DNA of 59,319 nucleotides from contig JAZQIZ010000028.1 in NCBI GenBank assembly GCA_045541395.1, positions 1 to 59,319 on the forward strand. The letters run 5' to 3'. The notes beneath the pieces are model-generated. The model ran no database searches, was not told where the DNA came from, and worked only from the letters and a program-made list of their open reading frames with translations. Position numbers and translations under genes: made by a program. The stretch is from JAZRWQ01 sp045541395. Its GTDB lineage: Bacteria; Bacillota; Clostridia; Oscillospirales; UMGS1783. Positions 16,571 to 23,984 of this stretch are shown here, in pieces (within the stretch, counting starts at the first letter, position 1; each line of letters begins with the position of its first letter).

Positions 16571-16915
16571 ATGAAGCTTACTAAAACCGAAAGTCTTTTA
16601 ATTATTTGTACCGTCTGCATTTGCGTGATCTGTGTTCTCTTTGTATTTTGGGACAGTAAAAATATAAAGTACGGCAAGGGTGAAAGTGACGGGCCTCTGC
16701 CTTCTTATGAATATAAGGATGCTCCTGTTAATATAAACACCGCGTCCTACGAGCAGCTCCTTGCCGTGGAAGGAATAACCGAAGAAATAGCCGCCTCTAT
16801 TATCCGCTACAGAGGAATAACTCCTTTTGTTGTAAGGGAAGAGCTTATGGATATAGAGGGAATTGACAGTCAGGTGTTTGATTTTATTAAGGATAAAATA
16901 ACTTTGGTGAAATAG
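16571..16915 (+). CDS. ComEA-like helix-hairpin-helix protein
   Basis: A 114-residue protein with an N-terminal membrane anchor (about residues 8-26), a short linker and a C-terminal helix-hairpin-helix domain (VNINTASYEQLLAVEGI near residue 53, then a second hairpin IDSQVFDFI). This is the ComEA DNA-binding layout but shorter than full ComEA, lacking the usual SLBB domain. It may bind DNA at the cell surface. comEC is not in the window; comFC lies 40 kb away. Confidence 0.8.
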   Translation: MKLTKTESLLIICTVCICVICVLFVFWDSKNIKYGKGESDGPLPSYEYKDAPVNINTASYEQLLAVEGITEEIAASIIRYRGITPFVVREELMDIEGIDSQVFDFIKDKITLVK

Positions 16916-16916
16916 A

Positions 16917-16949
16917 AAAAAGTTCATCTGTATTACAGATGAACTTTTT
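16917..16949. terminator. Bidirectional terminator
   Basis: AAAAAGTTCATCTG (16917-16930), loop TATTA, CAGATGAACTTTTT (16936-16949). It separates the ComEA-like gene from the convergent HAD phosphatase. Confidence 0.85.
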
Positions 16950-16967
16950 ATGTATAAGGAGAGGAAA

Positions 16968-17675
16968 TTACAGTGCATTTATAAAAGCATATAAGCTTTC
17001 AAAATCACCGTGGGGATAGCGGTTTATGTCAACACCGTCTTTGTTGATCAGACAGTCTGTTAATAAAAATACCTTCATACCAAGAGCTTCTACGATCATA
17101 TCATCCCCAACGTCATTGCCCACCATAAGGCACTCCTCGGGCTTGATCTTAAGCTGATCCAGGATGTCCAGGTAGTACTTGGGGTTGGGTTTTGAGTAAC
17201 GGCTGTTTTCGTAAGTAGTAAATATTTCAAAGTCCTCTTTCTTGAGCCCGGCCCAGGAGATTCGCTTCTCGGTTGCTATAGAAGGGAAGATAGGGTTTGT
17301 TGCAAGGGCTGTCCTTAGTCCCTTTTCTTTTATAAGCTCAACTGTTTTTTTTGCGTATTCACTAAAGCCGCAAACCTCACGCACCTTATCAAAATCGTTA
17401 CGGTAAAAAGCATCAAAGTATATAATGTCTTCCTTTGCCTTGCTGCCGTAGTGGGTGCAAAAATCTTCCCAAAATATCTGCTCGTTGGTTTTTTCGCCTT
17501 TATTCATTATCATTGCTTTGGTGCCCGACCATATTGCACCGATAAGCTCCTTTGGCTCGTATCCGTAATGGTAAAGGGCTCCTGAGATTCCCGAAAAGTA
17601 TGCTTTTGTGAATTCATCCTGGTCCATAGGGAGTAAAGTGCCGTCCAGATCGAATAAAACTGCCTTAATGTCCAT
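16968..17675 (-). CDS. HAD-superfamily hydrolase
   Basis: A 235-residue phosphatase-like protein. Motif I is FDLDGTL (Asp 9 and 11), a helical cap follows, motif II is the Thr in ALATNP, the Lys of motif III lies in RYSKPNPKYY, and motif IV is VGNDVGDDM. This is the haloacid dehalogenase phosphatase fold of the phosphoglycolate/nucleotidase type; the substrate is not predictable. It is 17 bp downstream of the DegV gene on the same strand. Confidence 0.9.
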   Translation of the reverse strand: MDIKAVLFDLDGTLLPMDQDEFTKAYFSGISGALYHYGYEPKELIGAIWSGTKAMIMNKGEKTNEQIFWEDFCTHYGSKAKEDIIYFDAFYRNDFDKVREVCGFSEYAKKTVELIKEKGLRTALATNPIFPSIATEKRISWAGLKKEDFEIFTTYENSRYSKPNPKYYLDILDQLKIKPEECLMVGNDVGDDMIVEALGMKVFLLTDCLINKDGVDINRYPHGDFESLYAFINAL

Positions 17676-17692
17676 ATTTTATAGCGTCCTTT

Positions 17693-18535
17693 TTACTTAT
17701 TTTTAAAAAATGCGACTGCGATAGCTCCCGGTCCGGCGTGAGTGCCTATAACGCTTCCAATGGGTGTATAGCTTAAGGCTTCAACGTTGTTGTTCCATAA
17801 ATCACGGCTGTCCTCGATGTATTTTTTTAATAGGAGGTCGGAAAGCCCGGTGTAACCTAAAAGCAGAGGCTTTGTGAAATCAACTCCGCCGGCTTTTTCG
17901 ATCTCACATACAAGCAAGTTATTGCCCTGCTTTGAACCTCTTGCTTTGCCGAGCATATTAATATGGCCTTCTTCTATGCTTACAACCGGCTTAATGGAAA
18001 GTAAACCTCCGGCAAAAGCAACTGCGCTTGATATTCTTCCGCCTTTTTTAAGATATTCAAGAGTATCAAGAAGTGCAACAACGCAAATCTTCTCTCTCAT
18101 TTTTTCAATTTGCTTAACTATCTCTGTTGCGGTACGCCCCTTTTCCTTGTATTCAAGAGCCAGAAGGGCTAAAATACCTGTGCCTATTGCGGCAGTTTTG
18201 CTGTCTATAACGTAAATATTCTCGTAATCCGCAGCGGCTATCAGGGCGCTCTGATAGGTTCCGGAAAGCTCGGAAGAGATAGTTATTACCACAGCGCTTT
18301 CGCCATTTTCTTTAACCGATTCAAATACGTCGGCAAAGGCAGCAGGTGTTGCCTGGCTTGTAGTTGGCAAAACGTCGCTTTCTATCAGCTTTTCGTAAAA
18401 AGTTTTGTGGTCGATGGTTACTCCGTCAATATATTCTTCCGCACCAAAATTAAGGGTGAGAGGCACCACAGTAAACTTTTCTTTGGTTTCCTGCTTCATA
18501 TCGCAGGTGGAATCTATAATAATTCTAATGCTCAT
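17693..18535 (-). CDS. DegV-family fatty-acid-binding protein
   Basis: A 280-residue DegV protein: it starts IRIIIDSTCDM, with TTSQATPAAF and ITISSELSGTYQSA motifs and a late GPGAIAVAFF. Members bind a fatty acid; homologues such as FakB deliver fatty acids to a kinase for phospholipid synthesis. The kinase partner (FakA) is not in the window. It lies between the MarR regulator and the HAD gene. Confidence 0.92.
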   Translation of the reverse strand: MSIRIIIDSTCDMKQETKEKFTVVPLTLNFGAEEYIDGVTIDHKTFYEKLIESDVLPTTSQATPAAFADVFESVKENGESAVVITISSELSGTYQSALIAAADYENIYVIDSKTAAIGTGILALLALEYKEKGRTATEIVKQIEKMREKICVVALLDTLEYLKKGGRISSAVAFAGGLLSIKPVVSIEEGHINMLGKARGSKQGNNLLVCEIEKAGGVDFTKPLLLGYTGLSDLLLKKYIEDSRDLWNNNVEALSYTPIGSVIGTHAGPGAIAVAFFKNK

Positions 18536-18545
18536 AATTTATCCT

Positions 18546-19001
18546 TCAGTTTTCAGGCAAACCTTCTTTGCAAAGGTTTTGCAAATTTTTCATTATTAGA
18601 TCAAGGGAGTTATACAGAATATTTCGCTCTTCTTCGTTTAAACCCTCGCTGCCTTTTTCAACGGCTGTTCTGGCCCTTTCGTTTACCTGCAAGGCCGCTT
18701 TTATGCCTGCATCTGTAAGCATAAGCCTTGCGCGATATAGGTTCTTTCCTGCGCCTTCTTTTAAAACAAGCCCCTTTTTTTCAAGAATAGATATCATTCT
18801 GGAAACGTCGGATTTATCCCTTCCGCATAATTCACAAAGCCTTGGCGCAGTTATCCCTTCGGGGAATTTATACATTATTGTAAGATAGGTTGCATGAGGG
18901 CCTTTAAGACCATGCTTTTCCATTTCCTCGGAAGCAAGCCTGTGCCAGCAGCGGGATATTTCAAATATGCAATATGAGAACTTTTCAAATCTTTCTATCA
19001 T
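18546..19001 (-). CDS. MarR-family transcriptional repressor
   Basis: A 151-residue winged-helix protein. The DNA-binding segment is ITAPRLCELCGRDKSDVSRM followed by the wing with KKGLVLKEGAG. It diverges from a MacB-like ABC exporter. Two identical-format 20-bp palindromes lie in the shared intergenic region, one over its own -35 box, so it most likely represses itself and the exporter. The ATG has a GGAGGAG site immediately upstream. Confidence 0.9.
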   Translation of the reverse strand: MIERFEKFSYCIFEISRCWHRLASEEMEKHGLKGPHATYLTIMYKFPEGITAPRLCELCGRDKSDVSRMISILEKKGLVLKEGAGKNLYRARLMLTDAGIKAALQVNERARTAVEKGSEGLNEEERNILYNSLDLIMKNLQNLCKEGLPEN

Positions 19002-19013
19002 AGTACTCCTCCG

Positions 19014-19033
19014 GATGTTGCATTTTCAACATC
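19014..19033. promoter_or_regulatory. MarR operator candidate, site 1
   Basis: GATGTTG, 6 bp, CAACATC: a perfect 7+7 inverted repeat just upstream of the MarR ribosome binding site. Confidence 0.75.
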
Positions 19034-19036
19034 TGT

Positions 19037-19065
19037 ATTATATATCAAAGAAGTTGAAAAGTCAA
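19037..19065 (-). promoter_or_regulatory. Promoter of the MarR gene
   Basis: On the minus strand TTGACT (19065-19060) and TATAAT (19042-19037) are 17 bp apart. The -35 lies inside operator site 2, consistent with autorepression. Confidence 0.75.
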
Positions 19066-19069
19066 CATC
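19050..19069. promoter_or_regulatory. MarR operator candidate, site 2
   Basis: GAAGTTG, 6 bp, CAACATC: same format as site 1 with one mismatch, centred 36 bp away. Confidence 0.75.
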
Positions 19070-19153
19070 TAATTTATAAAAAGTTCATTAATGGGTGTTT
19101 ATTCATTAATAATTTAGTGGTATAATTAACTAAAAAATTATTGGAGGGTTAAA

Positions 19154-21880
19154 ATGCTTCAATTAAAGAATATAGTAAAAACCTACGTAACAGGTGAGCT
19201 TAAGCAAAATGCCCTAAACGGTGTAAGCATAGCCTTCAGAGAAAATGAATTTGTTTCAATTTTAGGTCAGAGCGGCTCCGGCAAAACAACAATGCTGAAT
19301 ATTATAGGCGGTCTTGACCGATATGACAGCGGAGATCTTGTTATTAACGGTATTTCAACAAAGGAATATAGGGATTCTGATTGGGATCATTACCGTAACA
19401 GCTCCATAGGCTTCGTTTTTCAAAGCTATAATCTGATTCCGCATCAGTCGGTGCTTTCCAACGTTGAAATGTCACTTACCTTAGCGGGTGTTTCCAAAAG
19501 AGAACGAAAAGCCAGAGCGAAAGAGGTTCTTAAGAAAGTAGGTCTGGGGGATCAGCTTCATAAAAAGCCCAATCAGATGTCAGGCGGTCAAATGCAAAGG
19601 GTTGCCATAGCCCGTGCTCTTGTAAATAATCCTGATATTCTGCTTGCCGACGAGCCTACAGGTGCCCTTGACAGCGAAACAAGTCTGCAGATAATGGAGC
19701 TTTTGAAGGAAATAGCAAAAGATAAGCTTGTTATTATGGTTACACATAACCCGGAACTGGCGCAGAAATATTCTACCCGTATTGTAAAACTCCTTGACGG
19801 TAAGATTATAAGCGACTCCGATCCCTTTGATATAAAAAATGTCAAAGCTAAGCCCCGGCGCTCAAATAAGGTCTCAATGTCTTTTTTTACAGCGTTGGCT
19901 CTCAGCTTTAATAATTTAAGCACCAAAAAGGGCAGAACCCTGCTTACTGCTTTTGCGGGCTCTATTGGTATAATCGGTATTGCTCTTATTTTGGCTCTTT
20001 CAACGGGAATGAATGAATATATAAACGATATTCAAAAGGAAACCATGACCTCCTACCCCATATCCATAACCTCCGAAACTGTTGATATGTCGGGCTTTAT
20101 GGGAATGCAGGGTGAAAAGATCGGGGAGGAAATGAGTTACGTTCCTTTGGATAAAACAGCAGTTCATGCAGATTACACCGAGCTTGAAGCAAGCCAGATG
20201 ATGGTATCCAGTATTGTTGAAAACAACCTTACTCAGTTTAAAAAATATCTTGATAATGAAAACAGTGAGATACATCAGTATATAGGTGAAAACGGAATCA
20301 AATACAGCTACGACGTTGACTTTTCCGTTTACTCCTATAACAGTGCGGATGTTTTTGTAGACAGCTCGCAGGATCTTGAATCTTCCTCTTCCGTTTCGCA
20401 GGGCAGTGAGAATATGGGCATGATGGCTCAGATGTCGTCATCCTTTATGGGGTCCTCTGCTTCAGGTGCAGAAAACTTTTCTGAAATAATGCAGGGTGCG
20501 GACGGCAGTGCAGTAAGCCCTATTATAAAGGACAGTTATGACGTGGTATATGGAGCGTGGCCTGAAAAATACGACGAGGTTGTGCTGGTTCTGAATCGCA
20601 ATAACGGTATTTCTGCGGGAGATATGTATCAGCTTGGCCTTATAACCGGAGAACAGTATAATGATGCAGTTGAAAAAATAGAAAAAGAAGAAAAAGCCGA
20701 AAATATTGATATAAGCTTTGAGGATGCTCTTGAACATACCTTTCATCTTTTGCCAGCTGCCCTTCATTATGAAGAAAACGAAGACGGTACTTTTGCCTTT
20801 ATTGAGAATAACGTCATTAATGAAGAAAAGCTTTTGGAAAATGCTCTTGAACTTAAGATAACCGGTATTATCTGTCCTAAGGAAGACGCCGATAATGCCA
20901 TAATAAATACTTCTGTTGGATATACCAGTTTACTTACAGATTATGTAATAAAAGAAACCGATAAAAGTGATGTAATAAAGGCTCAGGAGAAAAATAAGGA
21001 GATCAACGTACTAAACGGGATGAAGTTTGAGTCACCGGACGATGAATCCAAAATTCAGGATTCCAAGGATTACTTGAAGGGGCTTACGGTTTCCGAAAAG
21101 GCTTCATTTTATAAGCTTATGATGTACTACGCTCCTCCCGAGGAACAAGCGGGTGCCTATATGCCTACAGATGAGGTCTCTATGGCCGCTTTCCTTGATA
21201 TGTGGCTTGATAATGAGCCGGACAGGGAAATTCTCTTGAATATTTACGAGGAATATATAGCCGGCGCTTCTTATGAAGATAATATGCAGGCCTTCGGTAA
21301 GGTAAGCTATGATGCTCCTTCCGCAATAAGCATTTACACCGACAGCTTTGAAAACAAGGATTCGATTTCGGCTTGCATTGAGCATTATAACGAAACTGCC
21401 TCGGAGGAGGACCGTATAACCTACACCGATTATGTAGCACTGTTAACCTCTTCTATAACAACGATCATTAACGGTATTTCGTACGTACTGGTGGCCTTTG
21501 TTGCCATATCACTTATAGTTTCCTGTATAATGATAGGTATTATAACCCACATTTCGGTTATGGAAAGAACCAAAGAAATAGGTATTCTGAGAGCTCTTGG
21601 CGCATCTAAAAGGAATATTTCTCAGGTTTTCAATGCCGAAACGTTTATAATAGGTTGTGGTGCGGGTATTCTCGGTATAGGTATTTCGCTTTTGGCGATG
21701 ATACCTATAAACGCCATTATACGTAACCTTACGGATATCCCTGAATTGGGCGCTGTACTTCCAATGGAGGCCTCGGCAATTCTTTTAGTAATAAGTATAG
21801 TAATTACAATACTTGGCGGTCTTATCCCGGCTAAAAAAGCTGCGAAGAAAGACCCTGTGATCGCCCTGAGAACCGAATAA
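19154..21880 (+). CDS. MacB-like ABC exporter, fused ATPase and permease
   Basis: A 908-residue fusion. Residues 1-225 are an ATPase with Walker A GQSGSGKT (38-45), signature MSGGQ (142-146) and Walker B ILLADEP (162-168). One membrane helix follows near 255-285, then a very large extracytoplasmic region (about 290-770, acidic and Ser/Met-rich in places), then three membrane helices of the FtsX type with a conserved ERTKEIGILRALGASKRN loop. MacB-type mechanotransmission exporters expel peptides, antibiotics or lipoproteins. The outer loop is much longer than in typical MacB. The cluster with a MarR repressor suggests induction by a toxic compound. Confidence 0.92.
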   Translation: MLQLKNIVKTYVTGELKQNALNGVSIAFRENEFVSILGQSGSGKTTMLNIIGGLDRYDSGDLVINGISTKEYRDSDWDHYRNSSIGFVFQSYNLIPHQSVLSNVEMSLTLAGVSKRERKARAKEVLKKVGLGDQLHKKPNQMSGGQMQRVAIARALVNNPDILLADEPTGALDSETSLQIMELLKEIAKDKLVIMVTHNPELAQKYSTRIVKLLDGKIISDSDPFDIKNVKAKPRRSNKVSMSFFTALALSFNNLSTKKGRTLLTAFAGSIGIIGIALILALSTGMNEYINDIQKETMTSYPISITSETVDMSGFMGMQGEKIGEEMSYVPLDKTAVHADYTELEASQMMVSSIVENNLTQFKKYLDNENSEIHQYIGENGIKYSYDVDFSVYSYNSADVFVDSSQDLESSSSVSQGSENMGMMAQMSSSFMGSSASGAENFSEIMQGADGSAVSPIIKDSYDVVYGAWPEKYDEVVLVLNRNNGISAGDMYQLGLITGEQYNDAVEKIEKEEKAENIDISFEDALEHTFHLLPAALHYEENEDGTFAFIENNVINEEKLLENALELKITGIICPKEDADNAIINTSVGYTSLLTDYVIKETDKSDVIKAQEKNKEINVLNGMKFESPDDESKIQDSKDYLKGLTVSEKASFYKLMMYYAPPEEQAGAYMPTDEVSMAAFLDMWLDNEPDREILLNIYEEYIAGASYEDNMQAFGKVSYDAPSAISIYTDSFENKDSISACIEHYNETASEEDRITYTDYVALLTSSITTIINGISYVLVAFVAISLIVSCIMIGIITHISVMERTKEIGILRALGASKRNISQVFNAETFIIGCGAGILGIGISLLAMIPINAIIRNLTDIPELGAVLPMEASAILLVISIVITILGGLIPAKKAAKKDPVIALRTE

Positions 21881-21891
21881 AAACAAAAGAG

Positions 21892-21920
21892 AACCGAGTT
21901 GATTACAGCTCGGTTTTTTT
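21892..21920 (+). terminator. Terminator of the ABC exporter gene
   Basis: AACCGAG (21892-21898) pairs with CTCGGTT (21909-21915) and is followed by T residues. Confidence 0.8.
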
Positions 21921-21945
21921 GTTTGATTTATCATTCCTGATTTTT

Positions 21946-21976
21946 GCAGATTTTTTAAGAAAAATCTGCTTTTTTT
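21946..21976 (+). terminator. Second terminator before the dcw promoter
   Basis: GCAGATTTTT (21946-21955), loop TAAG, AAAAATCTGC (21960-21969), then seven T residues. Two terminators in tandem insulate the division cluster from exporter transcription. Confidence 0.8.
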
Positions 21977-21988
21977 ATTGAAAAACTA

Positions 21989-22016
21989 TTGATTATTTTC
22001 TGAAATGTGCTATAAT
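21989..22016 (+). promoter_or_regulatory. Promoter of the dcw cluster
   Basis: TTGATT (21989-21994) and TATAAT (22011-22016), spacer 16 bp. The transcript would start near 22023, right in front of the MraZ boxes. Confidence 0.75.
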
Positions 22017-22033
22017 GTGGTTACTAGTGCCAC

Positions 22034-22060
22034 TTTGTGGTTTTAAGTGGCGCGAAGTGG
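22034..22060 (+). promoter_or_regulatory. Three MraZ boxes (operator)
   Basis: Three direct repeats ending in GTGG occur at exact 10-bp spacing: GTGG at 22037-22040, 22047-22050 and 22057-22060, each preceded by TT or AA. This matches the known MraZ operator format of several GTG-containing heptamers spaced by about one helical turn upstream of mraZ. Autoregulation of the whole cluster by MraZ is the likely meaning. Confidence 0.82.
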
Positions 22061-22090
22061 TGAATTTTCAGGCAAGGAGGTGCGAAAATA

Positions 22091-22510
22091 ATGTTATTAG
22101 GGTTATACCGTCATACTCTTGATGCAAAAGGGCGTGTTATCGTTCCTGTTCGTTTCAGAGAAGATTTAGGCGAAAGCTTTATTATAACAAGAGGCCTTGA
22201 TAACTGTCTTTCGCTGTACTCAATGTCTGAATGGGCATCCTTAGAAGAAAAAGTAAAGAGTTTGCCAATGGCTCAGTCCCGCTCGATCCAAAGGTTTTTA
22301 TTTGCAAATGCTTTTCCTGTTGAGCTTGACGGCCAGGGGAGAATAGTTGTTCCGGCAAACCTTAAGATTTACGCAGGTCTCACCAAGGAGGTTGTTATAA
22401 CCGGCGTTTCCACCAGAGCGGAAATATGGGACGCTGCTCTTTGGGATTCTTCTCAGGAAGAAACCTCTTCAGAGGACGTTGCAAATCTAATGTCTGAATT
22501 GGGGTTCTAA
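22091..22510 (+). CDS. mraZ: Transcriptional regulator MraZ
   Basis: A 139-residue protein with two SpoVT/AbrB-like half domains, carrying the family motifs DAKGRVIVPVRFR near residue 12 and DGQGRIVVPANL near residue 80. MraZ forms rings and binds repeated boxes at its own promoter to tune the division cluster. It has a near-perfect AAGGAGGTG site and lies 4 bp from rsmH. Confidence 0.96.
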   Translation: MLLGLYRHTLDAKGRVIVPVRFREDLGESFIITRGLDNCLSLYSMSEWASLEEKVKSLPMAQSRSIQRFLFANAFPVELDGQGRIVVPANLKIYAGLTKEVVITGVSTRAEIWDAALWDSSQEETSSEDVANLMSELGF

Positions 22511-22513
22511 GAA

Positions 22514-23446
22514 ATGTTTCATCACGTAACTGTTTTGCTCAACGAAAGCGTAGATGCTTTGAATATTAAGCCTGATGGTATTTACGTTGATTGTACTGCA
22601 GGTGGCGGTGGGCATTCTCTTGAAATAGCCAAGAGGCTTTCCTCTAAAGGTCTGCTCATTTGCGTGGACCGTGATACTGCAGCCCTTGAGGCTTGCAGGG
22701 AAAGGCTTAAGGAGCATCTTGATAAAGTAAGGCTTGTTCATGCACGTTTTTCTGAAATAAAAACCATACTTTCAGATATGGGGATAGAAGGGATAGACGG
22801 CGCATTAATGGATCTTGGCGTTTCTTCTCACCAGATAGATACCGCAGAAAGAGGCTTCTCCTTCCGGTATGACGCGCCTCTTGATATGCGAATGGACAGG
22901 GATGCAGATCTAACAGCCTATGAAATAGTGAATTCCTATTCTCAGCAGGAAATATCCGATATACTTTGGAGATTTGGCGAAGAAAAATTCAGCCGTAAAA
23001 TAGCAGAGAAAATAGTAAAATCAAGGGAGCAGTCCCCTATAGAAACTACAGGGCAGCTTGTGGATATAATTAAAAGTGCAATGCCCGGTGCTGCCAGAAG
23101 GGAAGACCAGCACCCTGCAAAAAGAAGCTTTCAAGCGCTTAGGATAGCCGTAAACGAGGAACTTTCCGAAGTAACCGAAGCGGTAAATGAGATCCCTAAG
23201 CTTTTAAATAAGGATGGCAGGATAGCCATTATAAGCTTCCATTCCTTAGAGGACAGAATAGTTAAGCAGGCTTATAACGAGCTCAGTTTAAAATGTTCCT
23301 GTCCTCCCGATTTTCCCGTCTGTGTATGCAACAGACAACCAATTTTAGAAATACTGACAAGAAAACCGATTTTGCCTACTCCCCTTCAGATAACCGAAAA
23401 CCGAAGGGCTGCAAGTGCTAAGCTCAGAGTGGCAAAGCGTATATGA
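22514..23446 (+). CDS. rsmH: 16S rRNA (cytosine1402-N4)-methyltransferase
   Basis: A 310-residue S-adenosylmethionine-dependent methyltransferase. The AdoMet motif DCTAGGGGHS lies near residue 27, followed by VDRDTAAL and the catalytic-region motif MDLGVSSHQ. It modifies the ribosomal P site. It is the second gene of the dcw cluster, as usual. Confidence 0.97.
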   Translation: MFHHVTVLLNESVDALNIKPDGIYVDCTAGGGGHSLEIAKRLSSKGLLICVDRDTAALEACRERLKEHLDKVRLVHARFSEIKTILSDMGIEGIDGALMDLGVSSHQIDTAERGFSFRYDAPLDMRMDRDADLTAYEIVNSYSQQEISDILWRFGEEKFSRKIAEKIVKSREQSPIETTGQLVDIIKSAMPGAARREDQHPAKRSFQALRIAVNEELSEVTEAVNEIPKLLNKDGRIAIISFHSLEDRIVKQAYNELSLKCSCPPDFPVCVCNRQPILEILTRKPILPTPLQITENRRAASAKLRVAKRI

Positions 23447-23455
23447 GGACAAATA

Positions 23456-23845
23456 ATGAAGGCATCTAAGAAGAAGAGGAAGAAAAATAATTATTTTATA
23501 TTTTGCATCATACTTATGTTGATGTTCTCCCTTATGGGATATAAGATCTACTGTGATGCCTGCTATAACGAGCTTTCAAATGAATTGGCTCAGTTAAACA
23601 GTGATTACGGAGACCTGCTCAATGAAGAAAAAAGGCTTAATATTAAGCTTGCCGAAAGAGCCGACCTTAGTAACGTTGAGAAAATAGCAACCGATAAACT
23701 CGGTATGAGTAAAATAGAACAGTATCAGATAGAATACGTTTCACTTGACACCAAGGATAAGGCAGTGGTAATTGATAACAGCGGTGAAGGAGTATTTACT
23801 GAGCTGTTTCAAAACTTTTCTGTAATATTGGAATATTTAAGCTGA
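23456..23845 (+). CDS. ftsL: Cell division protein FtsL-like
   Basis: A 129-residue bitopic protein: a very basic cytoplasmic tip, a membrane helix (about 12-32) and a coiled-coil region (about 36-75) ending in the FtsL/DivIC-type segment VEKIATDKLGM. It is assigned by topology and by its position between rsmH and the transpeptidase; sequence identity in this family is low. Confidence 0.8.
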   Translation: MKASKKKRKKNNYFIFCIILMLMFSLMGYKIYCDACYNELSNELAQLNSDYGDLLNEEKRLNIKLAERADLSNVEKIATDKLGMSKIEQYQIEYVSLDTKDKAVVIDNSGEGVFTELFQNFSVILEYLS

Positions 23846-23885
23846 CAGCCGCCTACACATATTATTATGGAAGGCAGCGTAAACT

Positions 23886-23913
23886 TTTGCCGCTGTATAT
23901 AAGGACAGCGGCA
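23886..23913 (+). other. Intercistronic hairpin between ftsL and the PBP gene
   Basis: TTGCCGCTGT (23886-23895) and its exact complement (23904-23913) with an 8-nt loop and no T-run. It could tune mRNA stability or polarity within the dcw transcript. Confidence 0.6.
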
Positions 23914-23984
23914 ATTGTCGTACTAAGGTGAAGAAAAAAATTTGTATTTTTCACCCGAAAAACATCATTTTCTCGGAGGAATTT

